Source: Gonatopus flavifemur (Eukaryota; Arthropoda; Insecta; Hymenoptera; Dryinidae). Taken from it: 64,000 nt of DNA. Below are positions 23,649 to 35,249 of this stretch, piece by piece. The DNA lies in the NCBI GenBank assembly GCA_018340375.1, contig JAFFJZ010000053.1:434001-498000 (forward strand), written 5' to 3'. The notes beneath the pieces were generated by a model that made no database searches, was not told the DNA's origin, and was given only the letters and a program-made list of their open reading frames with translations. The position numbers and the translations under genes are program-made. The first letter of the stretch is position 1. Every line of letters begins with the position of its first letter.

Positions 23649-23815
23649 CTAGTAGAAATGCTCTAGTGATTGACAAGTTTTGTAACGCTCAACTAGCCAA
23701 AAACTAGACGCTTGTAAGTGCCTCGTAGAGTTCTGGTGAGGTACTTGCCAGTGTTTAGTAGCTGGCTAGTTCAGTGTTACAAAACTCGTCAATAACTACA
23801 GCATTTCTACTTGAG
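23649..23815. repeat. foldback of about 165 bp
   Basis: AGTAGAAATGCTCTAGTGAT at the left and TAACTACAGCATTTCTACTT at the right, with ACAAGTTTTGTAACGCTCAA and TGTTACAAAACTCGTCAA inside. No coding capacity. Confidence 0.6.
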
Positions 23816-24289
23816 ATGTGCATTGGGATTGTGTTTACTTTGCTCAAGAGTGGGTGCTTAGAGAGGGTTGAGAACGTAATGAGGAGGGAAAGTTAGTTCC
23901 AGCGTCGTCACAAGAATACATTATCATAACCCCAATGGTTGGAAAAATCAATTGAATCTAACCAAATCCTATGAATTGGAGCAGTAGTGGGATTCGAAAA
24001 GAACATTTTACAGGTACTATAGAGATTCAATCCAATGGGATGACAATTTGTCTGTGCTTAATTTATGAATGGGAAATTGTAACAAAATCCCCGATATCAT
24101 TCGTGCAAAAGAATGGATTAGGGATGAGGAATATCGTATTCAATAGGATTTCACAAGGGATAATGACGATGTTCTCTGAGAAAATCCTACAGGAATCGTT
24201 GATCACAAAGCTTACCTCTGACGAGGGAGCGAAATTATGTGTTGAACTTTTGAAAAGCATTCAGAGACGTTCAGATGTCAGGAGAATCC

Positions 24290-25210
24290 AAAGAAAAGGG
24301 AGCTGAGTGGAATTTTTGGTTTAGAACTTCAGAAGGATTCAGGGAGTTTTAGGGAAATTCAGAGAGATATGAATTAGGAAAATTTGTACGTTCGATTTCT
24401 CAAAGAGATTCAGACAAATTCAGAGGAAGCTGTAAAATCTACTTTCAAAAATTTCCAAAGTGAGATTTTATTATTTAGCCAGTCAGAAGTAAGCTTGTAA
24501 AATTTCCAAGTGGAAATTTCACTCTTTCAGAGAGATAGTCTAGGGCTTGGAATTAGGAACCCGCAACAGCTCCAATCACAGAGTGGATTTTTCGCTCTAA
24601 AACAGTGAGAGTTCACTCAAACTGAGTGAAACTCTCACCTGGACAAGATAAGCTGACTTATGAAGCCTAGTGGAGTGTAACGCGCGATTCTTCACTCTTT
24701 TAAATTTTGAGAGTGAATAAATAAAATTCTGAAGAATTCAGAGGGATTCAGACAAAGCTAGAGGAAGTTTCGGAGTCTGAATAAATCAAATTCTAAGGGA
24801 TTCAAAGGAATGTTGAAAAACTCAGACAGATTTAAGTAAATTCAGAGAAAACTTTGGAATCTGAATGAATGGATAAAATTTCGAAGGACTCACGGAGAAT
24901 TAGTCAGGTGCAGAAGAATTCTGAGGGATTCGCACCAAGCTTTGAACTTGAAATCAATGGAATCCTGGGTGATGCAGAAATATATAGAAAGATCCTGAAG
25001 AATTTTCAAATCCTTATCAGCACAGTTTATGAAGATTCAAAGGAAATTTAAGAGATTCCGAATGCAGCACTATATGACAAGTCTCTAACTCTCTCTGGAT
25101 TACTCGGAAATTGCCCTAAATTTCTCAGGATAATGTCCCAAAACATGGATACATTCAGCAAGATTTCGGAGAGATTCAGTGTGATTTCAGAGTGATTCAG
25201 AGAGATCTTG
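24290..25210. repeat. degenerate ATTCAGAG/GATTCAGAC array
   Basis: About 0.9 kb of loosely repeated GAATTCAGAGGGATTCAGAC-like units with no fixed period. It looks like an old expansion of a short motif; no element ends are clear. Confidence 0.5.
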
Positions 25211-25879
25211 TACCATGGCCAGGTTGCATAGAATATTGCAATCCGTTTTAACCTGGAAAATCAATTTTTCTGTTGCCAACAAATTACCTCGCATTTATAA
25301 CTATGGTGACACAAAATATCAAAACATTTTCTCTTAAATCCGAAACTCGTAGTGTACAACAAAAGCGTGACGTCAGTCGTTCAAATAAATTAGAAATCAG
25401 AATGAGAATGAAAGCACACATAAATCAGAATACCCCGAATCCCCGAATCAATTTTGATGGATATGTTTGAGATTTCACCGATCGGATCTGATGAACAATG
25501 ACAACAGATACATTATCGATTTTTGTACTCCCGACAACAGTATTGGTCGGCAAAACACTCAAACAATCCGATTGAATCAGTCGTCCAGAGTCCGAATAAA
25601 ATTTATATCACATGCGTGCGTTTGTTCAGTAAATGCCCGAACGAATCCCAATGAATTCGTTGAGAACTCCGTGCATTGAATCCGAAAAACAATGACACCA
25701 GATACATAATTAATCCTCACGTTCTTGACAACGACGTTGATCGAGGAAACATCCATACAATCCGATTGAATCAGTGAGTCTTTTTTTGAGGTTCATGGCT
25801 CGGAAATCTTGGAGATCCTCATATTATTCCATAAAATATAAATCAATATTCCCTATTAACAATGCCCCATTGACTCTGT

Positions 25880-26040
25880 AGATGAACAAAGATTGTGAAT
25901 CGGCATATTACCAATCAAATCCAGTTGAATCCAATAGAATCCAACCCAATCCAAATTAATTCAATGGAATCCAATTGAATCCAACCCAATCCAAATCAAT
26001 CCAACTGAATTCAATTTAATCCAATCCATACCGTTTGGAC
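25880..26040. repeat. AATCCAATTGAATCCAAC array
   Basis: Tandem and inverted variants of AATCCAATTGAATCCAA over about 160 bp. The motif resembles the AATCCGATTGAATC core of the CCCTGGTTA elements. Confidence 0.5.
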
Positions 26041-26312
26041 CAAATTCGATTCGATTGATTCTGATTGATCCCAATTGGTAAGTTCAGCATGATTGAAACC
26101 AACAGTCTATGGCCAATAGTGTTGCCGCGATCTTTGATCCGGATCGAAGATCGTCTCGGATCGGAATTTCGAGCCGATCTCAATAATTTCAAACGATCCA
26201 ATCTTTGAGCAGAGCTGGAAAAATTTCAGTCGATTCGAGTTTCGAGTTGAGCCAGAACTATGAGATCGGCGAGCTAGATCGTTACTGAGAAAATTTCCTA
26301 TCAGACGAAGGA

Positions 26313-28165
26313 CCCTGGTTAAGAAAAGCCATTGATTCTCACCAAATCTCACTGAATCTCGCAAAATCTCATTGATTCTTGGACAATGTTCTGATCAAAT
26401 CTCATGAAATTTCATTTGTCAGAATCGGTTTATGAAACAATATTGTGTTTAATGTTTAATTAGTAGCAGAGTCGATAGTAAGAAAATATGTTTATAAAGT
26501 GGATTTTTCTTCATCGCCAATCCTCTCAAGATAGATTTAATGATATATTTATCTATTTATTCATTGGAAGATGCATTCATGAAGTTTTTATAACTAACAT
26601 TCATGAAATTTGATTTGCCGAGTCATAAAGATTTTGAGAAAACGTTGTTTCATACTCAAACTTCAAGAGTTTCAGAAACACAGTACAGGCCAAAAGTTTG
26701 AATACACCCAAAGGAAAAACAATTTTTTCAGTTTATGTGTTTGTTTCAGGAAATCAACTTACTTTATTTACATAAGTTTATTGTGTTTTATATTGTTCAG
26801 ACATTTTTTGATTATTATTCATTTAGTTCATATGAATTAAATTGATTTCGAACAGCGAAGATGTAAAAATGTTAAATGTCTTTAGGTCAATTCAAACTTA
26901 TGGCCTGTACTGTATGCTCTATTCCAAGGAGCCCCTGGATGCAAGAATTTTTTATTCGCGTTTGTTTTGAACGAAGTAGAATCGTGAGATCTTCGATCTA
27001 GCTCGAGCAGTGGATCTATCGATCCAATTCGCGAGCCGAGCCTATCTGTCAAAAACAAGAGCCAAGCCGAGCTCATGCTCAAAACTCGGATTAGCTCGGG
27101 TTATTGAATCTGAATAAAACAACTCTATATCACCCAAGGAATCAGATTGGCAACGACAGATATCGACTTCAACATCTTTCGTCAAGTAAACCGAATCATT
27201 GTCAGATGACCAGTTCCATCTCATTCAATCTGATCAACCGTTCCTTTAATGAATCTGATCCAAAAAATGTATCTCATATTGCATTACATCTTGTATCCCA
27301 AGTAGACTATCAATCAGGAAAATACTGATTCGTCCTGTTCTTTTTATTGTGATATCATCAACTTGGATCTTATTGGAAATACATCATCCGCATATAGTTG
27401 GTTTATATCTCTTCGATCCGAATGCATCAAATTGTGGGGTTCCTCATATGTTCCCGTTCTAATGTTCACAATGACCCAAGAATCTTCTCTCCTTCTGGTG
27501 GTTTCAATGAGTCAAAAACCTATTCATTCCTGTTCATGATGTTTGATGATCCAACTGATTATTTTCATGTGATCCAAATCGTTTGATAATCGAATTCCAC
27601 TCCGGAATTTACCGTATTATGTTGGATTACACCCTGTACAATGTTCTAGCCAAAGACTATCGTCACGATGGAAATGAGTTTCTATTGTTCATAACCTCAT
27701 CGCATCCCATTGCCCGATCGAGGTTATCATTATTGGGGTAATGCCACTTCGTTCCCATCTTCTGATTCTTCATAGAGCGTAAACATTCTAGTTCGTGATT
27801 ATTTCCTGTATCCGTTTTGCCAATAAATTTTGCCAAACTTCTAATCAGTCTAATACTCATGAGAATTTGTAAGATCTAATGTACTGTCACAATGGTTGAA
27901 GTAACTATTGAATCTTCATATTTCTTGGCATTAAAAACCTCATCATAACTGATTAAATTGTCGCACTATACTTTTTGCTTAACAGGTGTCAGGTATTTCA
28001 TTGGTACATTTCTTATTCAATCTTAATGACAAAATCTGATCCAGACGATTTAATAGATTCAAATTTTATCCTATAGGAGTTCAATCGTCCGTTCTCAATG
28101 TGCCCAAAGACATTCCAATGTTTCTATAAGATTTGGTTAGACTCAATAGATTTTTCTAACCAGGG
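26313..28165. mobile_element. CCCTGGTTA-family element, copy 1
   Basis: CCCTGGTTAAGAAAAGCCAT at the left matches the inverse of the right end (CCCTGGTTAGAAAAATCTAT); similarity extends about 44 bp at roughly three-quarters identity. No target duplication is visible. The interior is noncoding and holds a 232-bp Tc1-like MITE. It ends about 190 bp upstream of the first visible hexamerin exon. Confidence 0.55.
26681..26912. mobile_element. 232-bp Tc1-like MITE
   Basis: CAGTACAGGCCAAAAGTTTG at the left is inverted at the right (CAAACTTATGGCCTGTACTG). A CAGT start is typical of Tc1-like elements. TA follows on the right; the left duplication is eroded. Confidence 0.7.
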
Positions 28166-28354
28166 CCTATATTCAAGTAGCGATGTTTCCTTCTTACTTT
28201 GAACGATGTGTCTGCTCATTCAAGGCACTCAACCGTCGGAAGGGGCATATGATATTTTGTTCCTACTGTTTTCATCAATTTCATGATCAATTAAGAATCC
28301 ATATTATGTTTGAAAAGCAAAAAATTGAATGATCAAATCCCCTTGATTCCACAG

Positions 28355-28764
28355 ACTCGAAAAAATTAGGCAACACGGAGACTTATATCATTCCCGCGAA
28401 CTATTCCGGTTGGTACGTGACCTACGAATTCGATCGAGAACACAAGCTCAATTATTTCACAGAAGACATCGGCTTGAACGCCTATTATTTCTACTTCAGA
28501 CTGGATTCACCGTTCTGGTTGAAAGGAGAAGAATTCAATCTATTCAAACAACGCGGAGAAGAATACTTGTACGGACATAAACAATTATTAAACAGATATT
28601 ACTTAGAACGACTGTCGAACGACATGTCTTTCATCGAAGACTTCGACTGGCACAAAGAATTCTACGTTGGTTACTATCCCACTCTGACGTTCCAGAACGG
28701 TCTGCCGTACCCACAACGTCCATACTGGAGTACTTTCCCGTACTTCAAATATAAGTATATCAAG
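28355..28764 (+). CDS. hexamerin, exon A (middle domain start)
   Basis: Hexamerins are haemolymph storage proteins made by the larval fat body, related to arthropod haemocyanins. This exon follows a TTCCACAG acceptor and carries [31 protein letters not shown] and [13 protein letters not shown], all family hallmarks of the haemocyanin middle domain. The positions of the copper-binding histidines (NAYYFYF here) are replaced, as usual in hexamerins. Two leading bases complete a codon from an upstream exon I cannot find. The donor is AAG|GTAACA, phase 0. With the next three exons it gives a continuous 496-residue frame; the missing N-terminus should be about 200 residues for a 70-kDa subunit. Confidence 0.93.
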
Positions 28765-28836
28765 GTAACAAACTGAATGAAAATCAACTATATATCATTT
28801 CAACAGTGGTCCCTAAAATATTTTCCACACATTTAG

Positions 28837-29153
28837 GACATACACGACATAGAATCTCGTATATCCGCGGCCATCGATTCTGGTTTTGTCATGGACGTTG
28901 ATTCTAAGCTCATCAACATTTACACTCCAGGAGGTTTGAACATTCTTGGCAATATGATCGAGGGTAACAAAGATACCTGTAATCCCAACTTTTATGGTAG
29001 CATTGATTACTTCGCCAGAAAAATTCTTGGATTCAATTTAGAACCGTCGGAGTTGCATCATCCAATTCCAAGCGCTCTCGAAACTTTAAGTGCCTCAATG
29101 AGAGATCCGGCCTTCTATAGATTGTACAAGAGGATATACAGTTATTATCACAA
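28837..29153 (+). CDS. hexamerin, exon B (middle domain)
   Basis: Follows a 72-bp intron (acceptor CACATTTAG), phase 0. It encodes [33 protein letters not shown] and [14 protein letters not shown], the second half of the middle domain. I chose the donor AA|GTTCGT at 29154 because only this one keeps frame with the next exon and gives [12 protein letters not shown], which fits the family length and pattern. The plain frame runs on to a stop at 29169. RNA data would settle the junction. Confidence 0.88.
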
Positions 29154-29241
29154 GTTCGTATACGGTTGATTGATATATATGACTCATTTACTGTTTCTTA
29201 TCAATAATGAATTGACATTTTATTCTTTGATTTGATGATAG

Positions 29242-29594
29242 ATACAAAGCGCATCTAGGACCATACCCGAAGGAGGAAATTATTTATCCAGGTTTGAAGA
29301 TCGAATCCTTCGCCGTGGATAAAATGATCACTTACTTCGATCAATTCGATGCTGCTATTAGTAGTGGAATAATGGTGGACAGCGAAAAAGACGCGGAGAG
29401 TTATTTGGTCAAGATTCGACAGTATAGACTCAATCATAAACCATTCACTTTCCACATCACCATCAATGCGGAAAAGAGTATGAAGGCGAATATACGTATC
29501 TTCCTTGGACCGAAGTACGATGCTCATCACAGATTGTTGGACTTCATGGACAGTTACCAGTATTTTTACGAGATCGATAATTGGATAATGAACT
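29242..29594 (+). CDS. hexamerin, exon C (C-terminal domain start)
   Basis: Starts after GATGATAG (88-bp intron, phase 2) and ends at AACT|GTAAGT (phase 1). It encodes [20 protein letters not shown], then [18 protein letters not shown] and [10 protein letters not shown], the start of the C-terminal immunoglobulin-like domain. The intron that follows is 10.4 kb, far longer than the two before it. Confidence 0.92.
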
Positions 29595-29659
29595 GTAAGT
29601 GACTTGTGATGATATACAAATTTTTTATTTTCATTTATTTCATTAAAATAAACAAATCC

Positions 29660-29800
29660 GTGGTCAGACGGTTAGCACGGTAAACTGCGGACTCGAATAT
29701 GCAATGAGCTTGCAGGTGCAACCCTAACCATTCCGTCCAATAAGACACATCCTCTTTATGTAGGGCGTTGCCTTGACGTCCTATCAATTGATCCTGCCCC
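29660..29800 (+). repeat. tRNA-derived SINE-like head
   Basis: TGGTCAGACGGTTAGCACGG near 29668 fits an A box and CAGGTGCAACCC near 29713-29724 is a degenerate B box at tRNA-like spacing, followed by unrelated sequence. Not a functional tRNA. Confidence 0.5.
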
Positions 29801-29820
29801 GTCTACTTCAAACCCGAGCA

Positions 29821-30050
29821 CACAGAGAAAAGTTCATATTAAAGATTACCATATTTTTATAGTACTCGTGGGATATACTTTATTATGGGGCTCAGAATGA
29901 TATTTATTTTAAATTATAACATATTTATCTTCATCCTCACGAGACAGTATGATGAATGCTCGTATGCTTGTGGTTCATAGCGACATAATCAAATATATCC
30001 CAAAAGTACAATATAAATATGCTAATATCTAATATAAAATTTTCACTGTG
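29821..30050. mobile_element. 230-bp MITE, CACAGAGAAAA termini
   Basis: CACAGAGAAAAGTTCATATT at the left; the inverse of the right end reads CACAGTGAAAATTTTATATT. Belongs to the loose CACNNAGAAAA group with 60206-60419. Confidence 0.6.
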
Positions 30051-30055
30051 CAGAA

Positions 30056-31387
30056 ATTGAATCGGGTACCGATTCGATTGGGCTTCGTCAGATCCAGTAT
30101 GAACGTGGACAATCGCACTAGACTCGAATGTTGTGTGCGACGCTTGATTTCAACCGGGCTAGATCCGGCCACTTGAGCCGATCCGGATCCGGCAACTAGA
30201 TTTTGGCCCAATAAGTTTGCCTATACGGTTCTGATAGAGGTGGGGTTATCCTGTTCTAATCAGGTTACCTGATGTAGTCCTGATTGATGATTCTATACCC
30301 CCGTGATCTACTTGTTTCATAAAAAATCATCAACAAATTCCATTCATGATAACGATTACAACTTGACATTTTTCACATAAATATCGCAACAGTCCAAATC
30401 CATCTACATTCAAACATCAACGTAGAATTATTTTCAACTTAATGTATGACGCAGTTTATGAACAAGCAATATTTTTATCCTTATCATAACCTAAAACACA
30501 CTCGTGGCATACATCATCGCAATTCGCACACTATGGATAGACGGTTGAACGAAGTGTATACATGAACTAACAGGTAGAACCAGCACTCGCGAGAAACCTC
30601 AGTCAATCAGTGTCGTATTGATGGTATTTCGGAATTTATCAGTGAAGAATTGAGACTTGTATAATTCTAGGAGCACTTGAAACAAATTTACTTGCATTCA
30701 TTTTGAAATCCATTCATTTCAGGGCGGAAATGAGGTTAGCCATTCCTTTACATAATCAAAATCATCTACATCCAACTGTAATCAGAAGGACTAATCCGAT
30801 TTTAAGAGGCCCGTATAAGATTTTGAAGCTCCCCTAAGCTCGCGTACAATTTACATGCAAGAACTGATCCATGTGCGTCATTCTTTGAGCGTACCAGCAA
30901 ATTGCGCGCATCATCTTATCCATGAGCGTCGCTTTGTAGGGGAATGTTATCTCGGGGCTCGCCTTGTTAGGGTTGCAGTGAGGTTTGTCTCTTCCAAATT
31001 GAATTGTGACCCCCCTCATTTGTCCCTTCTCAGGTAAGCCAATCAAGGCCGAAAAAGGTTAAACCCGGATCTGATTAAAATGATCTGCATCCAATTCAAA
31101 TGTGGAAAACTGATTATAGTCGGATGAGACAGAATGAGGATTTTACCCAATACGGCATAAATTAAGTGAGTCACATTGAAATCTGATTCAGATCATCTAC
31201 GTCCTGTCCTAATTGAGAAAATGCATCAGGACAGGATACATTTTTATGGGGTCAGCCCGATTGGGGCTACCATCAGATTACCCCCACTCGTGCTGAACCT
31301 GGAATCATCGATGTATTTTCCCTACATAGGTCTGGCCAGGCCCAGATATGAAATTCAATTAGGGCATCTCATTTCACAGTCAGATCC
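30056..31387. other. intronic DNA, nothing assigned
   Basis: Mixed-composition sequence, including GATCCGG-rich patches at 30150-30200 and around 31260. I see no gene and no clear element ends. Confidence 0.5.
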
Positions 31388-31505
31388 ATCTTGGGAGCCT
31401 TCCGAATCAGCTGATCCAAGTGATCCGGCTCACTTTTCAACCAATGAAAAAGCTTGAAAAGTGATTCGGATCACTTTGATCAGCTACTTCAGAAGGCTCC
31501 TGGAG
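31388..31505. repeat. 118-bp foldback
   Basis: GGGAGCCTTCCGAATCAGCT at the left pairs with AGCTACTTCAGAAGGCTCCT at the right; TGATCCAAGTGATCC and GGATCACTTTGATCA lie inside. Confidence 0.65.
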
Positions 31506-31703
31506 TACTTTAATTCCTTTCTAACCAACAAGACAACATGATCGGGCGATTCCGTTGGAAAAAATAACTAAGTGGGAGCCCTGTGCTATGTCAAAAAGCT
31601 ATCATTGATTTGAAACTAGCGATTTCTGGTGGATTTAGTGGAATCCCCCGGTGTAAAAAACTGTAAGAAACGCAGCATGTAAATTACCTAGTATTTTACT
31701 TAT

Positions 31704-31866
31704 TGGATGTTTCCAACAAAACCTGCACAGTGTGCACAGTGCACGGGGCAGTGCTCAATCGTTGGAGGCTTTTATTCTGAACCGATCAAATAAGAGCATG
31801 AAATAAATTGAACACCGCTTCGCGCACTGTTCACACTGTGCAGCTGCTGTTGAAAACACCCATTAT
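31704..31866. mobile_element. foldback MITE, GGRTGTTTYCAACA termini
   Basis: GGATGTTTCCAACAAAACCT at the left and AGCTGCTGTTGAAAACACCC at the right, with TGCACAGTGTGCACAGTGCA matching GCGCACTGTTCACACTGTGC inside. Confidence 0.65.
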
Positions 31867-31925
31867 GTTCTAAGTAAACTACCTCAAGTAATTTACCGCA
31901 CCATCACTGATCAGAATATTAGATT

Positions 31926-32074
31926 TAGGCCCGTGTCACGAGGAGCTAAAAACAGGCAGAAAGCGGAGCACGGAACCATTAGTTGGAAAAAGAGGCAAAT
32001 AGTCACCTCCCTCTTCAACCAAGGGTTCCGCGTGCCGTTTTCCGTCTTTTTTCAGCTCCATGTGACACAGGCCT
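31926..32074. mobile_element. foldback MITE, AGGCCCGTGTCAC termini
   Basis: TAGGCCCGTGTCACGAGGAG at the left and CTCCATGTGACACAGGCCTC at the right, with AAGCGGAGCACGGAACCATT paired inside. A second member spans 32554-32938. Confidence 0.7.
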
Positions 32075-32267
32075 CATCAATCATTTATTGTTGTTGAACA
32101 GAGCTGCCAGATGAGCATTACCGTTAAGACGAAGTGAACCTCCACTATCGTCCCATGTGTATGTTACATGCGTGTAGGTTTCGTGTGCAGGTGAGAGTAT
32201 GTATATGAACAATGGCGGGGGCACTATTCCCCTCAACGGTACTGCCCATCTCGCAGCTTTGTTGTTG

Positions 32268-32472
32268 AGGTGATACTAGCGACGTGGCAGCAGCCAAATC
32301 GTTCATTACAAACTACGGGCATACACTTCATACTCATTAGGATATCGTTCTGCTCAGCACTTCTACTTGAATCAAAGAAGTGCCGTTCAGAGCGATTTTC
32401 TGATTAAAATGAAGCGTTTGCCCGTAGTTTGTCATGACCAATTTGACTGCTGCCACGCCACTAGTATCCCCT
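32268..32472. mobile_element. foldback MITE related to 23016-23218
   Basis: GATACTAGCGACGTGGCAGC at the left and GCTGCCACGCCACTAGTATC at the right, the family of the TTAA-flanked element at 23016. Its own TTAA flanks are eroded (TTGA on the right). Confidence 0.65.
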
Positions 32473-32553
32473 TGAAGAGAATGACCAATCACCAAAAAAC
32501 AGGAAGTACTAAACGGTCATCTTGTCTCACATGTATGCAACCTTTCCTATCTT

Positions 32554-32938
32554 AGGCACATATCACCTAAAACTGGAAAAAGGCGGAAAGCGGAACGCGG
32601 GACGCTTGGTTGAAAAGAGAGGTAACTATTTGCCTCTCTTTTCAACTAATGATTCCGCGATCACTTTTGCGCCCTTTTTTAGCTCCATACAGGGGGCATG
32701 AACTCAAATGGACATTTTTCAGACTGATTTCATTGCCCCCAAGGGGAAAGGTACTTGCACTAACCTTACATCAATGCACCGATACTATTGCGAAGACATT
32801 TATGATCTGTTGAGCATTTGCGTTAGTGTATACATATGGGAGTGGTCCTAGTACCCTTCCCCTTGGTGACGATTTGAGGTCATTTTGAAAATTCTCCTAT
32901 TGAGTTTATACCCGCTAGCTCCATGTGACACGGGCCTA
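32554..32938. mobile_element. foldback MITE split by another element
   Basis: Outer ends AGGCACATATCACCTAAAAC and CTCCATGTGACACGGGCCT belong to the family at 31926. It is interrupted at 32681 by a 228-bp element with an 8-bp duplication. Confidence 0.62.
32689..32916. mobile_element. 228-bp hAT-type MITE
   Basis: Flanked on both sides by AGCTCCAT (32681-32688 and 32917-32924). The ends are ACAGGGGGCATGAACTCAA and, inverted from the right, AGCGGGTATAAACTCAA. The 8-bp duplication fits hAT. Noncoding. Confidence 0.78.
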
Positions 32939-33997
32939 AGGCTGGCCTAGGGGTGCACGAGACGAGATTCTCGACGGTACTTTGAAAGTCTCGTCTCGGT
33001 ATCGAGAAACACTAACGGATGCGAGTATCGTCTCGATATCGTCTCGGTGTCGTTGGACACGGTATCGGTATTGTCTCGTCAGTATCGATATCGTTTAATA
33101 TTTCTGATGAAAGTAACAATACTCCACCATTATACTCGAAATATCAGTGTAGCAGTATCAGCTGGTCAAATGAACAGCACAGCTTTGTGCAGTTGATCAG
33201 AAAGACATAGAAAACCGATATTTTACAGTACGGGAGCAAAGTTGTGGAACACAAGCCTAGTTGTATAAAATCACTTTATTCAGCAGTAGGGTCTCCGTCT
33301 CAGCGAGGAACTCTAAAATTTCTCCGGAATAGTATACAATTTCGAGAAATTTCCAAGTTGAAAGTGAATTCTCTAATAGAAACATTTTATCAGATTTCAT
33401 TAAGGGGGTACCAGCGTATCATCCGAATGAACATTCTATTGTAAGATTTCTCCAAACAGAATTTATGAAACCCCTGGTGGAAATGAAGCGAATGGAGCGA
33501 CGCGAGTAAACGGAACAGTATCTAAGCGCAAAAGAAACGGAAATTGAAAGGTTTTTCACGCTTCATCTGTTTCAACATTTTTCACCTGGGACAGTCTGGA
33601 ATTTTCAGGAAATAATATTTGATAGTCTATGTATTTCGCTATCGAAGATTATTCTTTGAAAATTGTAGACTGTTCCATGAATTCAGTACACAGAAGTCTC
33701 ACAGACAAAATGTTTTTCACGCTGGTATACAGAGAAAAATGCCGCTCGAAAGTATAAGAATTCTTGTTATCTTTCTTAGTGAAGTAGGAGCAGGAATATA
33801 ATATTTGTAATATGAATTTTCACATGAAAATACGGAAGATTACGAATATCGTAGAAGAAGTCGTTGGTAGGATTGAAATTTTTAACTCTGAACGTGAAAT
33901 TTTATGAAGCATATAGTACAATTCAGTTATTCATTCGGAATCGCCCTTATTTTTATGTAAAAATCCATTTTACAAACCTTCTGATTTAGCAAGCAAA

Positions 33998-34292
33998 AGG
34001 AGAAAAAGTACTCTCTAAATCTGAATCAGTGGAATTTCACTGGATTGCAGTGATAAGTATACCATTGCGAACCAGTGCATATACACTGCGAATCAGTGAG
34101 TATTCACTGATTTTCACAGTGAAATACGACTAATTGTAATCAGTGAAAAGAACATCCAACTGCAGAATCAGCGACTATTCACTGATTATGCAGTGGAATT
34201 CAACTGATTGAAATTAGTGGTATACTTATAACTGCGGAATCAGCCGAATTCCACTGATTCAGATTTAGAGAGTAGTATATTTTTTTTCCGTG
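33998..34292. mobile_element. MITE of CACTGATT repeats, nested in the hAT element
   Basis: TACTCTCTAAATCTGAATCA near 34009 is inverted at 34255-34276, and the interior is a series of CACTGATT and AATCAGTG motifs. The right edge ends TTTTTTTTCCGTG, the CACGGAAAA-type terminus seen elsewhere. Confidence 0.6.
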
Positions 34293-34542
34293 TATCTCCT
34301 CAAGACCTATGTTGAATTTGTCCCAACAACTGATAATATTCATATGATATTACTGGAATATTATTCACAATTTCGTGTCAATTCGAAAACGATACCGATA
34401 TTAGCCTCGTGCTTCTGTGCACCCCCAGTATCGACGATATTCTCGAGTATCAAATATCCGGTCTCGGTGTCGTCTCGACTCCAAATACAACAGTATCGTC
34501 TTGGGACGATGTCGATGTCGAGGCGATACCGATGCTGGTCTA

Positions 34543-34920
34543 CCCTGGTTAAACAATCCGATTGAATCCGATAAAAAAAAATTTTATCGGAATGAATTGA
34601 GTTTCTGCATCGGAAATTTCCTATTGATACCAATAAGATAATTTTTAATTGGATTTAATCGGTCTTTCCCCTGGTTGAAAAATCCGATTGAATCCGATAA
34701 AAAAACATTTCATCGGAATGGATTGAGTTTCTGCATCGGAAATTTCCCATTGATACCAATAAAATAATTTTTAACTGGATTTAATCGGCATTTTCCCTGG
34801 TGAAAAAATCCGATCAAATCCGATAAAAAAAACTTATCGCAATGAATTGATTCCTGCATCGCGATTTTCTTATTGAATTTTATTGGTTGTTAACCCAACC
34901 AACGAACGGTTTATATACAT
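34543..34920. repeat. 126-bp terminal unit repeated about three times
   Basis: The element's own terminus CCCTGGTT(A/G)AAAAATCCGA recurs at 34543, 34669 and 34795, exactly 126 bp apart, each followed by ATCGGAATG-like, TGCATCGGAAATTTC and TGATACCAATAA blocks. Confidence 0.85.
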
Positions 34921-35032
34921 TATATACGCGCATTTTATATCAATTAAACAAACACATATATCATTTATTCAATCATTACGTATGACAAATTATGGCTGAA
35001 ATAAATTCAAACGATCATTTATGTGTTATTAA

Positions 35033-35120
35033 CATGGTGATCACCCATCCACCTTGTACCGCAGTTGTCGTTGCTTAACCTAGAAGATCGATCTGGAACA
35101 CCCGCTCGTTCGATGCCGTG
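35033..35120 (-). repeat. 5S-rRNA-like segment (possible SINE)
   Basis: On the minus strand the sequence reads GGTTAAGCAACG, then TGCGGT, then GTGGATGGGTGATCACC. In order and spacing these resemble the internal control region of 5S rRNA (GTTAAGCAACG, then GCGGTTAGTA, then TGGATGGGTGACC). Upstream similarity is weak. It is not a functional 5S gene. A 5S-derived SINE head, or a captured 5S fragment, would explain it. Confidence 0.5.
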
Positions 35121-35249
35121 GTTCGCTTCCTATCAATGTGAACTAAATGACTGTCTTATGTCAGGGATAGGTGTCCTATAGTAATAAGATTCAATTGGTA
35201 ATAGTCCATTGGACATATGAGGGATTGTATCGGTCTTAATGAGAGCATG

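Larger units (their letters stand above)
21820..28354. other. host DNA between hAT copy 1 and the hexamerin exons, no gene seen
   Basis: No exon is recognisable here. In particular I found no hexamerin signal peptide or N-terminal domain. The content is MITEs and low-complexity ATTCAG and AATCCAAT arrays, listed separately. Confidence 0.6.

Noticed and set aside
24869..25051. 60-residue open frame in the ATTCAGAG array
   Set aside because: Low-complexity repeat translation without family resemblance.
21820..28354. Hexamerin N-terminal exon
   Set aside because: No frame here resembles a signal peptide or the hexamerin N-terminal domain.
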